A stretch of 29,342 bases of DNA, taken from assembly GCA_030536565.1 (NCBI GenBank), contig JAUNPT010000011.1, positions 1 through 29,342 on the forward strand. Reading direction: 5' to 3'. Source of the DNA: Eubacteriales bacterium. Its GTDB lineage: Bacteria > Bacillota > Clostridia > Lachnospirales > Lachnospiraceae. The position numbers and the translations under genes are program-made. Each line of letters opens with the position of its first letter. Within the stretch, counting starts at the first letter, position 1. The notes under the pieces were generated by a model. It was not told the DNA's origin. It did not search any database and saw only the letters and a program-made list of their open reading frames with translations. Below are positions 15,422 through 22,879 of this stretch, piece by piece.

Positions 15422-17305
15422 TTAATACTTATCATATTCCTTCATGAGACGGTTCAAATCATCAATATCCTCCTGAATATGCTTCCCAATATCTGTATCT
15501 TTAACCATTACACGATTTTTTTCTTCCTCAACCATGCTGGATTCTGATTCAATATCCTGATTATCCATGAGAGCCATTGCCACACTTGAGAATGGCTGAT
15601 GGGCTTTTATCCTAAGTCCATGTGAATTATATATGAGAGTATACCCTGCAATTCCTGTCTTTTTGTGATATGCCTTACAAAATCCGCCATCTATGACAAA
15701 AAGTTTTCCATTGGCACGGATTGGCTTCTCGCCAGAGCTTGCCTTCACAGGTGTATGTCCATTAATAATATGAGAAACCGGCGCATATATTCCAAATTCC
15801 CTCAATATCATATTGCATGTTTTCTCATCATTATTGAACGAGTAATAAGGATTTGCCTCCTCAAGCCATGTATCCTGGTCATCTATATATGCCCTCTCAA
15901 ATGTCTTCAAATTACGTCCACACAGAGGCGATTTCCTTCCTCCCCACAAATACCACATAAAATCCAAATCATTCTTATCATGTCCTCCAAAAAATGCCCT
16001 TCTTGCAACGCCCTCGGCATATTCCATCAAGGCCTTACCCTTATAGGCCGCATCATTAATCTGGATATAATCGAAATTGCCCGACTTATCAAGCGGCACA
16101 CAGCCATGATAGAGAAGATTATCATTAAACACCTTATACATTGAGCCCTTATCATATAAGAACTTAACATGTGCCTGAAGGCGCTCGCTCTCTGTAAAGC
16201 ATTTCTTAAGGTCTAATATTACCTTTCCCTCCTCATCTGTTAATTCATAAGGATTCTCATCTGATACTGTAGGGAATTCATTATTATTCAACTTATATGT
16301 AACTGTATTAATTTCCACTGTTCCATTAACTCTATCCACTCTGTGAAGCATTAACTGGTCGTCCATATCATACTCAGGATGCCTTTTTATAATTCTTCCA
16401 TGAAGCTTAAACATTATTACAGAAATTGCCCGTAATGCTCCTTTAGTCATATCTGTACAGTCATAGTACTTCTCTGCAAATAAAAAGAGCTTTCTAAGAC
16501 TTATCCCGTAGCTTCTCTCTAACATAGATATGCTGTCAGACTTAAGGCAGTTCATAACAGCAATGGCAACACATATCGTACTTCCGCTGGCCGCCCCCAT
16601 CCACAGTATATCGTGGTTTCCCCACTGTATATCCAGTGAATGGTGCTGCATAAGCATGTCAAGTATTCTGTCAGCGTATGCTCCTCTGTCAAATATATCC
16701 CCGACAATATGGAGATGGTCTACCGCCAGACGCTTAATAAGTGCGGCAAGAGCAATTATAAACTCATCTGCATAATCTAAATCGAGAATCGTATCTATAA
16801 TCTTCTTATGATAAACAACCTGATTGTTATCCTCGTCCTTCTGTACATGCAAAAGCTCATCAATAATATATGCAAACTCCTCCGGCATCGCTTTACGCAC
16901 CTTAGACCTTGTATACTTAGATGACAGCAGCTTTGCCACCTTTATAAGCTGATTAAGCACCATTCTGTACCATTCATCTGACAGCTTATTATCGAGGTGA
17001 AGCATTTTTAACTTTTCCTCAGGATAATAAATCAGTGTACAGATTTCCTGCTTTTCTTCTTCTGTAAGCGTATCCTTAAAAATCAAATCCACCTTTTCCC
17101 TGATAACACCAGAGCAGTTATTTAAAATGTGGTAAAATGCCTCAAATTCTCCATGCAGATCACTCATGAAATGTTCTGTTCCCTTTGGCAGATTAAGAAT
17201 CGCATTAAGATTAATAACCTCTCTGCATAATGACTGCTTATTAGGGTACTGCTGTGACAGCAGATGCAGGTACTTTTCCTGATCCTTATTTGTCTTATCC
17301 TTCAT
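15422..17305 (-). CDS. fbp: Fructose-1,6-bisphosphatase, class III
   Basis: The 627-residue length is typical of the Firmicute class III enzyme, which is unrelated to the E. coli type. It removes the 1-phosphate of fructose 1,6-bisphosphate in gluconeogenesis, in the cytoplasm. Metallophosphatase motifs are visible: SDLHGE (D49, H51), GDIFDRG (D203, D206) and GNHD (229-232), with a later NGHTPV histidine motif. The start follows GGAAGGA at a rather long distance. It is preceded by an AT-rich 187-bp gap shared with the divergent regulator gene; a TATACT -10 lies at about 17352-17357 without a clear -35. No strong terminator follows it. Confidence 0.96.
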   Translation of the reverse strand: MKDKTNKDQEKYLHLLSQQYPNKQSLCREVINLNAILNLPKGTEHFMSDLHGEFEAFYHILNNCSGVIREKVDLIFKDTLTEEEKQEICTLIYYPEEKLKMLHLDNKLSDEWYRMVLNQLIKVAKLLSSKYTRSKVRKAMPEEFAYIIDELLHVQKDEDNNQVVYHKKIIDTILDLDYADEFIIALAALIKRLAVDHLHIVGDIFDRGAYADRILDMLMQHHSLDIQWGNHDILWMGAASGSTICVAIAVMNCLKSDSISMLERSYGISLRKLFLFAEKYYDCTDMTKGALRAISVIMFKLHGRIIKRHPEYDMDDQLMLHRVDRVNGTVEINTVTYKLNNNEFPTVSDENPYELTDEEGKVILDLKKCFTESERLQAHVKFLYDKGSMYKVFNDNLLYHGCVPLDKSGNFDYIQINDAAYKGKALMEYAEGVARRAFFGGHDKNDLDFMWYLWGGRKSPLCGRNLKTFERAYIDDQDTWLEEANPYYSFNNDEKTCNMILREFGIYAPVSHIINGHTPVKASSGEKPIRANGKLFVIDGGFCKAYHKKTGIAGYTLIYNSHGLRIKAHQPFSSVAMALMDNQDIESESSMVEEEKNRVMVKDTDIGKHIQEDIDDLNRLMKEYDKY

Positions 17306-17391
17306 AAATACCTATTTCCTTCCCACACTTCTATATTTTTATATATTTAAGTATACTACATTTCACATCCAAAATAAATTGTTATTTCGCT

Positions 17392-17406
17392 TGGACACTT
17401 TGTCCA
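17392..17406. promoter_or_regulatory. Palindrome upstream of the CdaR/PucR-type gene, candidate operator
   Basis: TGGACA-CTT-TGTCCA is a perfect inverted repeat ending eight bases before the -35 box at 17414. It lies between the divergent fbp and regulator genes and could serve either. Confidence 0.4.
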
Positions 17407-17413
17407 TCGCTCA

Positions 17414-17443
17414 TTGACACAAAATCCTTATTACTGTTACAAT
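17414..17443 (+). promoter_or_regulatory. Predicted promoter of the CdaR/PucR-type regulator gene
   Basis: TTGACA (17414-17419, perfect), 18-bp spacer, TACAAT (17438-17443, five of six). The leader to the start codon is about 43 nt and contains GAAAGGGG. Confidence 0.65.
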
Positions 17444-17492
17444 TATTATATTATTTAATTGGTTTTATTGCTCTGAATAGAAAGGGGACACA

Positions 17493-18257
17493 ATGGAATT
17501 TCAATATCTAAACGATTTGTTTTTAAATTTAAAAGAAAATATTGCCGCAGATACTTTTGACTTTAAAAGTGACGATGCACAGATTTACCTGTTCTGTGTC
17601 TCTGTTCGAAACACATTTGCTATGGACAAAGTCCGCATACAGCACTGCATGGAGAAGGTGCAGGCCTACTTAAGCGTTCAGGCAGAAAAATGTATTTATG
17701 AGATAAATGAAAATGGGCAGGGTGCTTTCTGCCTTTCTCTTGCATCAAAACACAACCTGCCCGCTGTAGCCTATGATTTTCAGATTCAGCTTACGTTTCT
17801 TTCTGAACAGGAGGGCATAAACTTCTATGCCGGCATCGACAGAATAGCCTCCCCAGACTCGCTTCATCTTTCCCTGGAACATTCTCTTCAATGCATTAAC
17901 CTCCTTGACGAAATTGCCGCAAAAAGAGGTGTCTGTTCCTATGATAACTTTACATTTATAAAAATGTTTGGTCTGCTCTATCAGAATAATCGCTCTTTTG
18001 TCCTTGATAATCAGGCATTACAGATTTTACTTAATCATGACCGTGTAAATGGCACTAACTATGTCCACACAATAAGAACCTATCTGGCGGAAAACTGCAA
18101 TGTTTCCCACGCCGCCACCAGACTTTTTATTCACAGACATACCCTGATGAACCGTATTCAGACTATAACAGACCTATGCGGTTTAAACTTTAATGATTAC
18201 TACACACGTATCTACATGTCCATGGCTTTATTAATCCACGATTATTTTGCTGTGTAG
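17493..18257 (+). CDS. CdaR/PucR-type transcriptional regulator
   Basis: The 254-residue protein ends in a PucR-type helix-turn-helix: TIRTYLAENCNVSHAATRLF followed by IHRHTLMNRIQTI (about residues 190-235). A middle part around FYAGIDRIASPDSLHLSLEH resembles the degenerate GGDEF-like domain of CdaR-family regulators. The N-terminus is not recognised. GAAAGGGG stands five bases before the ATG. It is transcribed toward the serine dehydratase genes, and its stop codon directly abuts that of sdaAA. Control of sdaAB by this protein is possible from position only; the effector is unknown. It is one of just two plus-strand genes in the window. Confidence 0.78.
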   Translation: MEFQYLNDLFLNLKENIAADTFDFKSDDAQIYLFCVSVRNTFAMDKVRIQHCMEKVQAYLSVQAEKCIYEINENGQGAFCLSLASKHNLPAVAYDFQIQLTFLSEQEGINFYAGIDRIASPDSLHLSLEHSLQCINLLDEIAAKRGVCSYDNFTFIKMFGLLYQNNRSFVLDNQALQILLNHDRVNGTNYVHTIRTYLAENCNVSHAATRLFIHRHTLMNRIQTITDLCGLNFNDYYTRIYMSMALLIHDYFAV

Positions 18258-19124
18258 TTATAGCCCTGCCTTGATTGCCAGAGCTGTCGGAGTCACCGCC
18301 AGCCCGCTCATGCTGGTTTCCTTAAGACAGCTTGGCATATCGTTGCCTATTCTCCTCATAGAGTCAATGACCTCGTCTGGCGCAATTGCACTTTTTATTC
18401 CTGCCAGTGCCATCTGTGCACTGGTTACTGCATTGACAGCTCCGGCAGAATTTCTCTTAATACATGGCACTTCAACAAGCCCGCACACAGGATCACAGGC
18501 TAGTCCCAGCATATTTTTTAATGCCAATGCCATTGCATTTGCAATACATTCGTTGTCTCCCCCCTGCAGGAATGCCAGCCCTGCTGCCGCCATTGCACTC
18601 GCTGAGCCGATTTCTGCCTGACAGCCACCAGACGCTCCCGCAATGCTTGCATTTTCTGCAATAACTGAACCAATGCCGGCTGTAATAAACATCGCTTCCA
18701 CCATTCTGTCCTCCAACATATGGTTATATTCCTCGTACGCCAAAAACACTGCCGGAATAACTCCGCATGAACCTGCTGTTGGTGCAGCTACTATCCTTTT
18801 CATACATGCATTAGATTCACTCGTCTTCAAGGCCTTTTCCATTACAATCCCAATATATTCTCCTGCCAGATTACGTCCGGACTGATTGTAACTGTGCATT
18901 TTCTCTCCTGCACCGCCTGCCATACCGCTTGGAGACACCAGTTCCTTATCATAATCCGCATCTGTCTGCTTCATAATCTGATACATCTGTTTCATAGCTG
19001 CCATTGAATCTTCTTCATCTACCTGACGTTCTTTTGCATCTGCCTTTAAAATCACCTGCCACATAGGAAGCTTTTTCTCATCTGAAAGTTTTACTAAATC
19101 ACTTATTGAATGATATGTCATCAT
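18258..19124 (-). CDS. sdaAA: L-serine dehydratase, iron-sulphur-dependent, alpha subunit
   Basis: The 288-residue subunit carries the catalytic 4Fe-4S cluster. C168 (SGGCQAEIG), C210 and C221 (CDPVCGLVEVPC) show the 42- and 11-residue spacing I recall for the cluster ligands of the characterised Legionella enzyme. The enzyme converts L-serine to pyruvate and ammonia in anaerobic cytoplasm and is oxygen-sensitive. SNAC, APTAGSCGVIP and the Gly-rich segments are family typical. The start at 19122-19124 is chosen for AAAAGGTG six bases upstream; a second ATG follows immediately. It overlaps the sdaAB stop by 26 bp, so the two subunits are translationally coupled. Confidence 0.96.
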   Translation of the reverse strand: MMTYHSISDLVKLSDEKKLPMWQVILKADAKERQVDEEDSMAAMKQMYQIMKQTDADYDKELVSPSGMAGGAGEKMHSYNQSGRNLAGEYIGIVMEKALKTSESNACMKRIVAAPTAGSCGVIPAVFLAYEEYNHMLEDRMVEAMFITAGIGSVIAENASIAGASGGCQAEIGSASAMAAAGLAFLQGGDNECIANAMALALKNMLGLACDPVCGLVEVPCIKRNSAGAVNAVTSAQMALAGIKSAIAPDEVIDSMRRIGNDMPSCLKETSMSGLAVTPTALAIKAGL

Positions 19125-19824
19125 ATTTTTCACCTTTTCCCTTATTAGTCTGCAATGTACCACCTTCACTTAAGGATAAATATGTCACCTTTTTTATTCC
19201 CTCAATATGCTCCAGCCAGCTAATCGATTCTTTGGGGATTTCCTGGTCACACTCTATTACCATCACTGCATCTCCACCCCTGTTAGAACGATATAGCTGC
19301 ATCGTCGCTATATTTACAGATTTGTGAGCAAGCATGGACGTAACCTCTGTTACGTGTCCGGGCTGATCTATATTATGGACTACAAGCGTTGGATAATCCC
19401 CTGAAAAATTCGTTGCAATCCCATCGATCTGAGCAATGTTAATTATCCCCCCACCAATGGATTCTCCTATTATCTCCAGCATTCTCCCAGTTTCTCCAAC
19501 AAGCTTTAACTGTACCGAGTTTGGATGCGCGTCCCTTAATGCTGCCTCACCAAATATTACATCCAGCCCATAAGCGGCAGCTAACTCCAGAGCATCAGGA
19601 ATACGATTATCATCCGGCTCCATTCCCATAAGTCCCGCCACAAGTGCCTTCTGTGTCCCATGGCCTTTTCCTGTCGCAAGAAACGAACCATACAACAGTA
19701 TTTCTGCTTTTTTTACTGGCTCACCTAATAACTTTCTTGAAATCAATCCAATTCTTACCGCTCCTGCCGTATGGGAACTGGATGGGCCAACCATAACAGG
19801 TCCTATAATATCAAATATGTTCAT
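19099..19824 (-). CDS. sdaAB: L-serine dehydratase, iron-sulphur-dependent, beta subunit
   Basis: The 241-residue protein begins MNIFDIIGPVMVGPSSSHTA, the SSSHT segment being the hallmark of the serine-binding beta domain (about 1-145). A C-terminal ACT domain follows (about 148-220), with PTLVVHNIDQPGHVTEVTSM, a small-molecule-binding fold usual in this subunit. AAGGAG lies eight bases before the ATG. It is the first gene of the two-gene sda operon; its leader contains a consensus promoter followed immediately by a terminator hairpin. Confidence 0.96.
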   Translation of the reverse strand: MNIFDIIGPVMVGPSSSHTAGAVRIGLISRKLLGEPVKKAEILLYGSFLATGKGHGTQKALVAGLMGMEPDDNRIPDALELAAAYGLDVIFGEAALRDAHPNSVQLKLVGETGRMLEIIGESIGGGIINIAQIDGIATNFSGDYPTLVVHNIDQPGHVTEVTSMLAHKSVNIATMQLYRSNRGGDAVMVIECDQEIPKESISWLEHIEGIKKVTYLSLSEGGTLQTNKGKGEKYDDISFNK

Positions 19825-19880
19825 GCTGCTTTCTCCTTGTTAAAACACCAATTTTACTATGCTGCAACAGTTAAGTAGAT

Positions 19881-19925
19881 AAAAATAAGCAAAGAGACCC
19901 TTCCTCTGGAAAAGCCCCTTTGCTT
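19881..19925 (-). terminator. Strong hairpin plus U-tract in the sdaAB leader
   Basis: On the minus strand an 18-bp stem runs from AAGCAAAGGGGC to its partner ending TCTCTTTGCTT, fully paired when four G-U pairs are allowed, with a 3-nt AGA loop and ATTTTTAT after it. It starts about two nucleotides after the predicted transcription start and ends 56 bp before sdaAB, so it is inside the sda transcript. Confidence 0.78.
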
Positions 19926-19933
19926 ATGTATGT

Positions 19934-19962
19934 ATTATAGTTTTCCTACATATAAATGTCAA
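19934..19962 (-). promoter_or_regulatory. Perfect consensus promoter upstream of sdaAB
   Basis: TTGACA (19957-19962), 17-bp spacer, TATAAT (19934-19939): both boxes match the sigma-A consensus exactly. The predicted start is near 19927. Confidence 0.82.
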
Positions 19963-19973
19963 CACAGGTTGAC
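19958..19973. promoter_or_regulatory. Inverted repeat over the sdaAB -35 box, candidate operator
   Basis: GTCAAC-ACAG-GTTGAC is a perfect 6-bp inverted repeat that covers most of the -35 hexamer, where a repressor would block RNA polymerase. Confidence 0.45.
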
Positions 19974-20018
19974 TACACTGGCTTAATGCCGCCTTATTAT
20001 TATTTTAACATTTTCCTA

Positions 20019-22769
20019 TTATTCTGAACGCAAGGCTGTAACCGGATCTCTCTTTGCAGCTTTCTTAGCTGGGATTAATCCACCAATAAGTGTTAATATT
20101 ACGCTTATTATTATCAATACCACTGCACTTGTTACAGGCAGATATGCATTAACATCTGTTGTCCCTGCAATGGAATGAATCAGCGCGTTTCCAGGGATTA
20201 GGATAAGCAGGCTTATACCCACGCCTAATAATCCTGAAATAAGACCAACAATAAATGTCTCGGCATTAAATACTCTTGATACATTGCGCTTTGATGCACC
20301 CATGGCACGTAAAATTCCAATTTCCTTAGTTCTTTCAAGAACTGAAATATATGTAATAATTCCAATCATAATAGATGAAACAATAAGTGAAACTGCAACA
20401 AAAGCAATAAGTACATAGGATATGACATTTATAATCGTAGTAACTGATGACATTAAAAGTCCAACATAGTCCGTATAAGTAATCTTATCCTCCTCCTCAA
20501 CTGTCTTATTATAGTTTGCAATAGCTGTCGAAATAGAATCCTTGGCTTCAAAGCTGTCCGCATATATACTGATTGCAGACGGAGCATCAAGACTTACAAC
20601 CCCAAACTTTTTCATATTATCTGAATAACTTCCTGACGAAATATACGCGTTATAAATCATAAGCATTGACTCATCGTCCGGATTCATCAAAAACTGATCC
20701 AGCATTGCTGCAAGCTGATTTTCACTTACTGCATTAATCTGGGCAATTGTCTGTGCGTCACCTGTGCTCTGCATAATATTCCTAAAAAATCTGGCCTTTT
20801 CAGATATTCCAAGATTGTTAAGATACTTCTTGGCATCTTCTATCTTTGCCTTATCATCTTCTGGAGCAAACTGCATTCCATTTACAACATTTACATTTTC
20901 ACTAAGCTGCTGAGCCTTAACGACTTCACTTTCATTAGTATAATCTATCAGGTAATCTGTCAAAGCCTTAGTGTATCCAACTACTGAGTTAATTAACGCA
21001 GTATCTTCATCATTTGCACGGACTATACCTGTTACTTTCAGCTTTAGGGCGGAATTTAACATATCCTTCAGCCTGGCATCATCGTCAGATATGTCTGTAA
21101 ATGTGCCATTGTCATTTTTAACGTAGAAATCACATGCTGGAATAATTGAAAACTCTGTTTTGCAGATTTCCTCATAACTCCATGACACCGTATCAGTTAC
21201 AATTTCTTCTCCTGCATCAATTTTCTTCATATATTCCTTATACTCTGAGGTTGGAAGAAGTCCCAGATAATAAAGTGTTGTTGCTGATATTTCATTATTG
21301 CTGTTTACAACAATAATTGTCTCATCATAAGAATCCGGCCATTCTCCATATATCATTTCATAATTATCCTTAACAGCACTACTTATCTGTTCTCCATCTC
21401 TGCCGGGAAGGATTTCAGAAAAGTTATTGTCTGAGACTGTACCTGCCCCCATCATTGATGCCATAGAATTGTTAGTTGAAGCTGTTGAGGTCATCATTGA
21501 TGAATATGAATCCGTGTTACTTTTATCTGTAAGCGTGCTTCCATCAGTATTTACCAATGTTCCCTCAGTATCATACGAAAATGCTGAAAATTTCACATCA
21601 TATGTGTATGCAATTCCATTAGTTCCAACATAACCGTGTATTTCACTTTCAGAATTATCCAGATATTTCTTAAAATCCGTAAGATTGTTTTCTTTAAAAC
21701 TTGATGTAAAGCTTGAAGCCATCTCTAACTGCTTTCCATTAGAATATACTGCATCTTTTTCATGCGGCGTTCCTTCCTCACCGCTGCTGCCGCCCATCAT
21801 TGACTCATCACCCATTATAGTACTTAAATCCATGGTCTGAGCCGTAATTGTAATAGGATATGAGGTCATCGTATCCTTCTGGATATCATTAATATATGAA
21901 TTTACTCCCGTTGATAAAGATAAAATCAACGCAATTCCTATAATTCCTATGGAGCCTGCAAATGCAGTTAAAAATGTTCTTGCTTTCTTAGTTCTTAAAT
22001 TGTTAAAGCTTAATGACAATGCTGTAAGAAATGACATTGAGGCTTTTCCAAGCTTTCTATGGACTGGCTTAACCTCCTCGGCCCCTGCCACTTCATATGG
22101 GTCCGTATCTCCTATGATTTCACCATCTTTTAACTTTATCAGTCTTGTTGAATATTCCTCTGCCAGCTCTGGATTATGTGTTACCATGACTACAAGCCTG
22201 TCCTTTGCAACCTCCTTTAAAAGGTCCATAACCTGTATACTGGTTTCTGTATCAAGAGCCCCTGTCGGTTCATCTGCAAGCAGTATATCCGGGTCATTTA
22301 CAAGGGCTCTTGCAATAGCAACTCTCTGCATCTGTCCACCTGACATCTGATTTGGTTTTTTATGAAGCTGATCTCCAAGTCCCACCTTTTCAAGTGCTTC
22401 CCTGGCGCGTTTCTTTCTCTCTGCCTTAGATATTCCACCTATCGTCAATGCCAGCTCTACATTTGACAGTACTGTCTGATGAGGAATCAGGTTATAGCTT
22501 TGAAATACAAAGCCTATTGTATGGTTTCTATAAGCGTCCCAATCCCTGTCTTTATATTTTTTTGTAGATACTCCATTTATTATTAAATCACCATCATCAT
22601 ACCTGTCGAGTCCGCCAATTACATTTAACAATGTTGTCTTACCCGAACCACTTGGCCCTAAAATTGCAACAAACTCGTTATCTCTGAAATTCAGGCTTAC
22701 ATTATCTAACGCCTGCTGAACCAGCTCACCAGTTACATATCTTTTTCTGATATTCTTAATCTGAAGCAT
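20019..22769 (-). CDS. MacB-like ABC transporter, ATPase and permease fused
   Basis: The 916-residue protein begins with a LolD/MacB-type ATPase (about 1-230): Walker A GPSGSGKTT (38-46), signature MSGGQMQRVAIARAL, Walker B ILLADEPTGALD. A helix at about 265-290, a long extracytoplasmic region of roughly 470 residues rich in Ser, Asp and Asn, and a C-terminal FtsX domain with three helices (about 770-905) follow. This is the four-helix type VII ABC layout, which moves substrates outside the membrane or transduces force rather than importing nutrients. The substrate is not deducible. It has its own promoter and no two-component or peptide genes beside it. GGGGG precedes the ATG by five bases. 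Confidence 0.9.
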   Translation of the reverse strand: MLQIKNIRKRYVTGELVQQALDNVSLNFRDNEFVAILGPSGSGKTTLLNVIGGLDRYDDGDLIINGVSTKKYKDRDWDAYRNHTIGFVFQSYNLIPHQTVLSNVELALTIGGISKAERKKRAREALEKVGLGDQLHKKPNQMSGGQMQRVAIARALVNDPDILLADEPTGALDTETSIQVMDLLKEVAKDRLVVMVTHNPELAEEYSTRLIKLKDGEIIGDTDPYEVAGAEEVKPVHRKLGKASMSFLTALSLSFNNLRTKKARTFLTAFAGSIGIIGIALILSLSTGVNSYINDIQKDTMTSYPITITAQTMDLSTIMGDESMMGGSSGEEGTPHEKDAVYSNGKQLEMASSFTSSFKENNLTDFKKYLDNSESEIHGYVGTNGIAYTYDVKFSAFSYDTEGTLVNTDGSTLTDKSNTDSYSSMMTSTASTNNSMASMMGAGTVSDNNFSEILPGRDGEQISSAVKDNYEMIYGEWPDSYDETIIVVNSNNEISATTLYYLGLLPTSEYKEYMKKIDAGEEIVTDTVSWSYEEICKTEFSIIPACDFYVKNDNGTFTDISDDDARLKDMLNSALKLKVTGIVRANDEDTALINSVVGYTKALTDYLIDYTNESEVVKAQQLSENVNVVNGMQFAPEDDKAKIEDAKKYLNNLGISEKARFFRNIMQSTGDAQTIAQINAVSENQLAAMLDQFLMNPDDESMLMIYNAYISSGSYSDNMKKFGVVSLDAPSAISIYADSFEAKDSISTAIANYNKTVEEEDKITYTDYVGLLMSSVTTIINVISYVLIAFVAVSLIVSSIMIGIITYISVLERTKEIGILRAMGASKRNVSRVFNAETFIVGLISGLLGVGISLLILIPGNALIHSIAGTTDVNAYLPVTSAVVLIIISVILTLIGGLIPAKKAAKRDPVTALRSE

Positions 22770-22815
22770 AATTCCCCCTGTTGTGTAATTATTTAATTTA
22801 TATGTTTATTTACAC

Positions 22816-22843
22816 AGTATACATTCATATCCAGATTTTTCAA
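22816..22843 (-). promoter_or_regulatory. Predicted promoter of the ABC transporter gene
   Basis: TTGAAA (22838-22843), 16-bp spacer, TATACT (22816-22821). It sits in the 110-bp gap after the beta-glucuronidase gene, suggesting independent transcription. Confidence 0.55.
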
Positions 22844-22879
22844 GTAGCTGAGGTTTAATTTTATACAATTCAGGCTTTT

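Noticed and set aside
15665..16144. Plus-strand frame of about 159 codons inside fbp
   Set aside because: Antisense to well-conserved fbp coding sequence; no start signal and no recognisable protein features.
20000..20018. GGC-GCC mini hairpin after the ABC transporter gene
   Set aside because: The stem is too short and lacks a T-run; no terminator is called.
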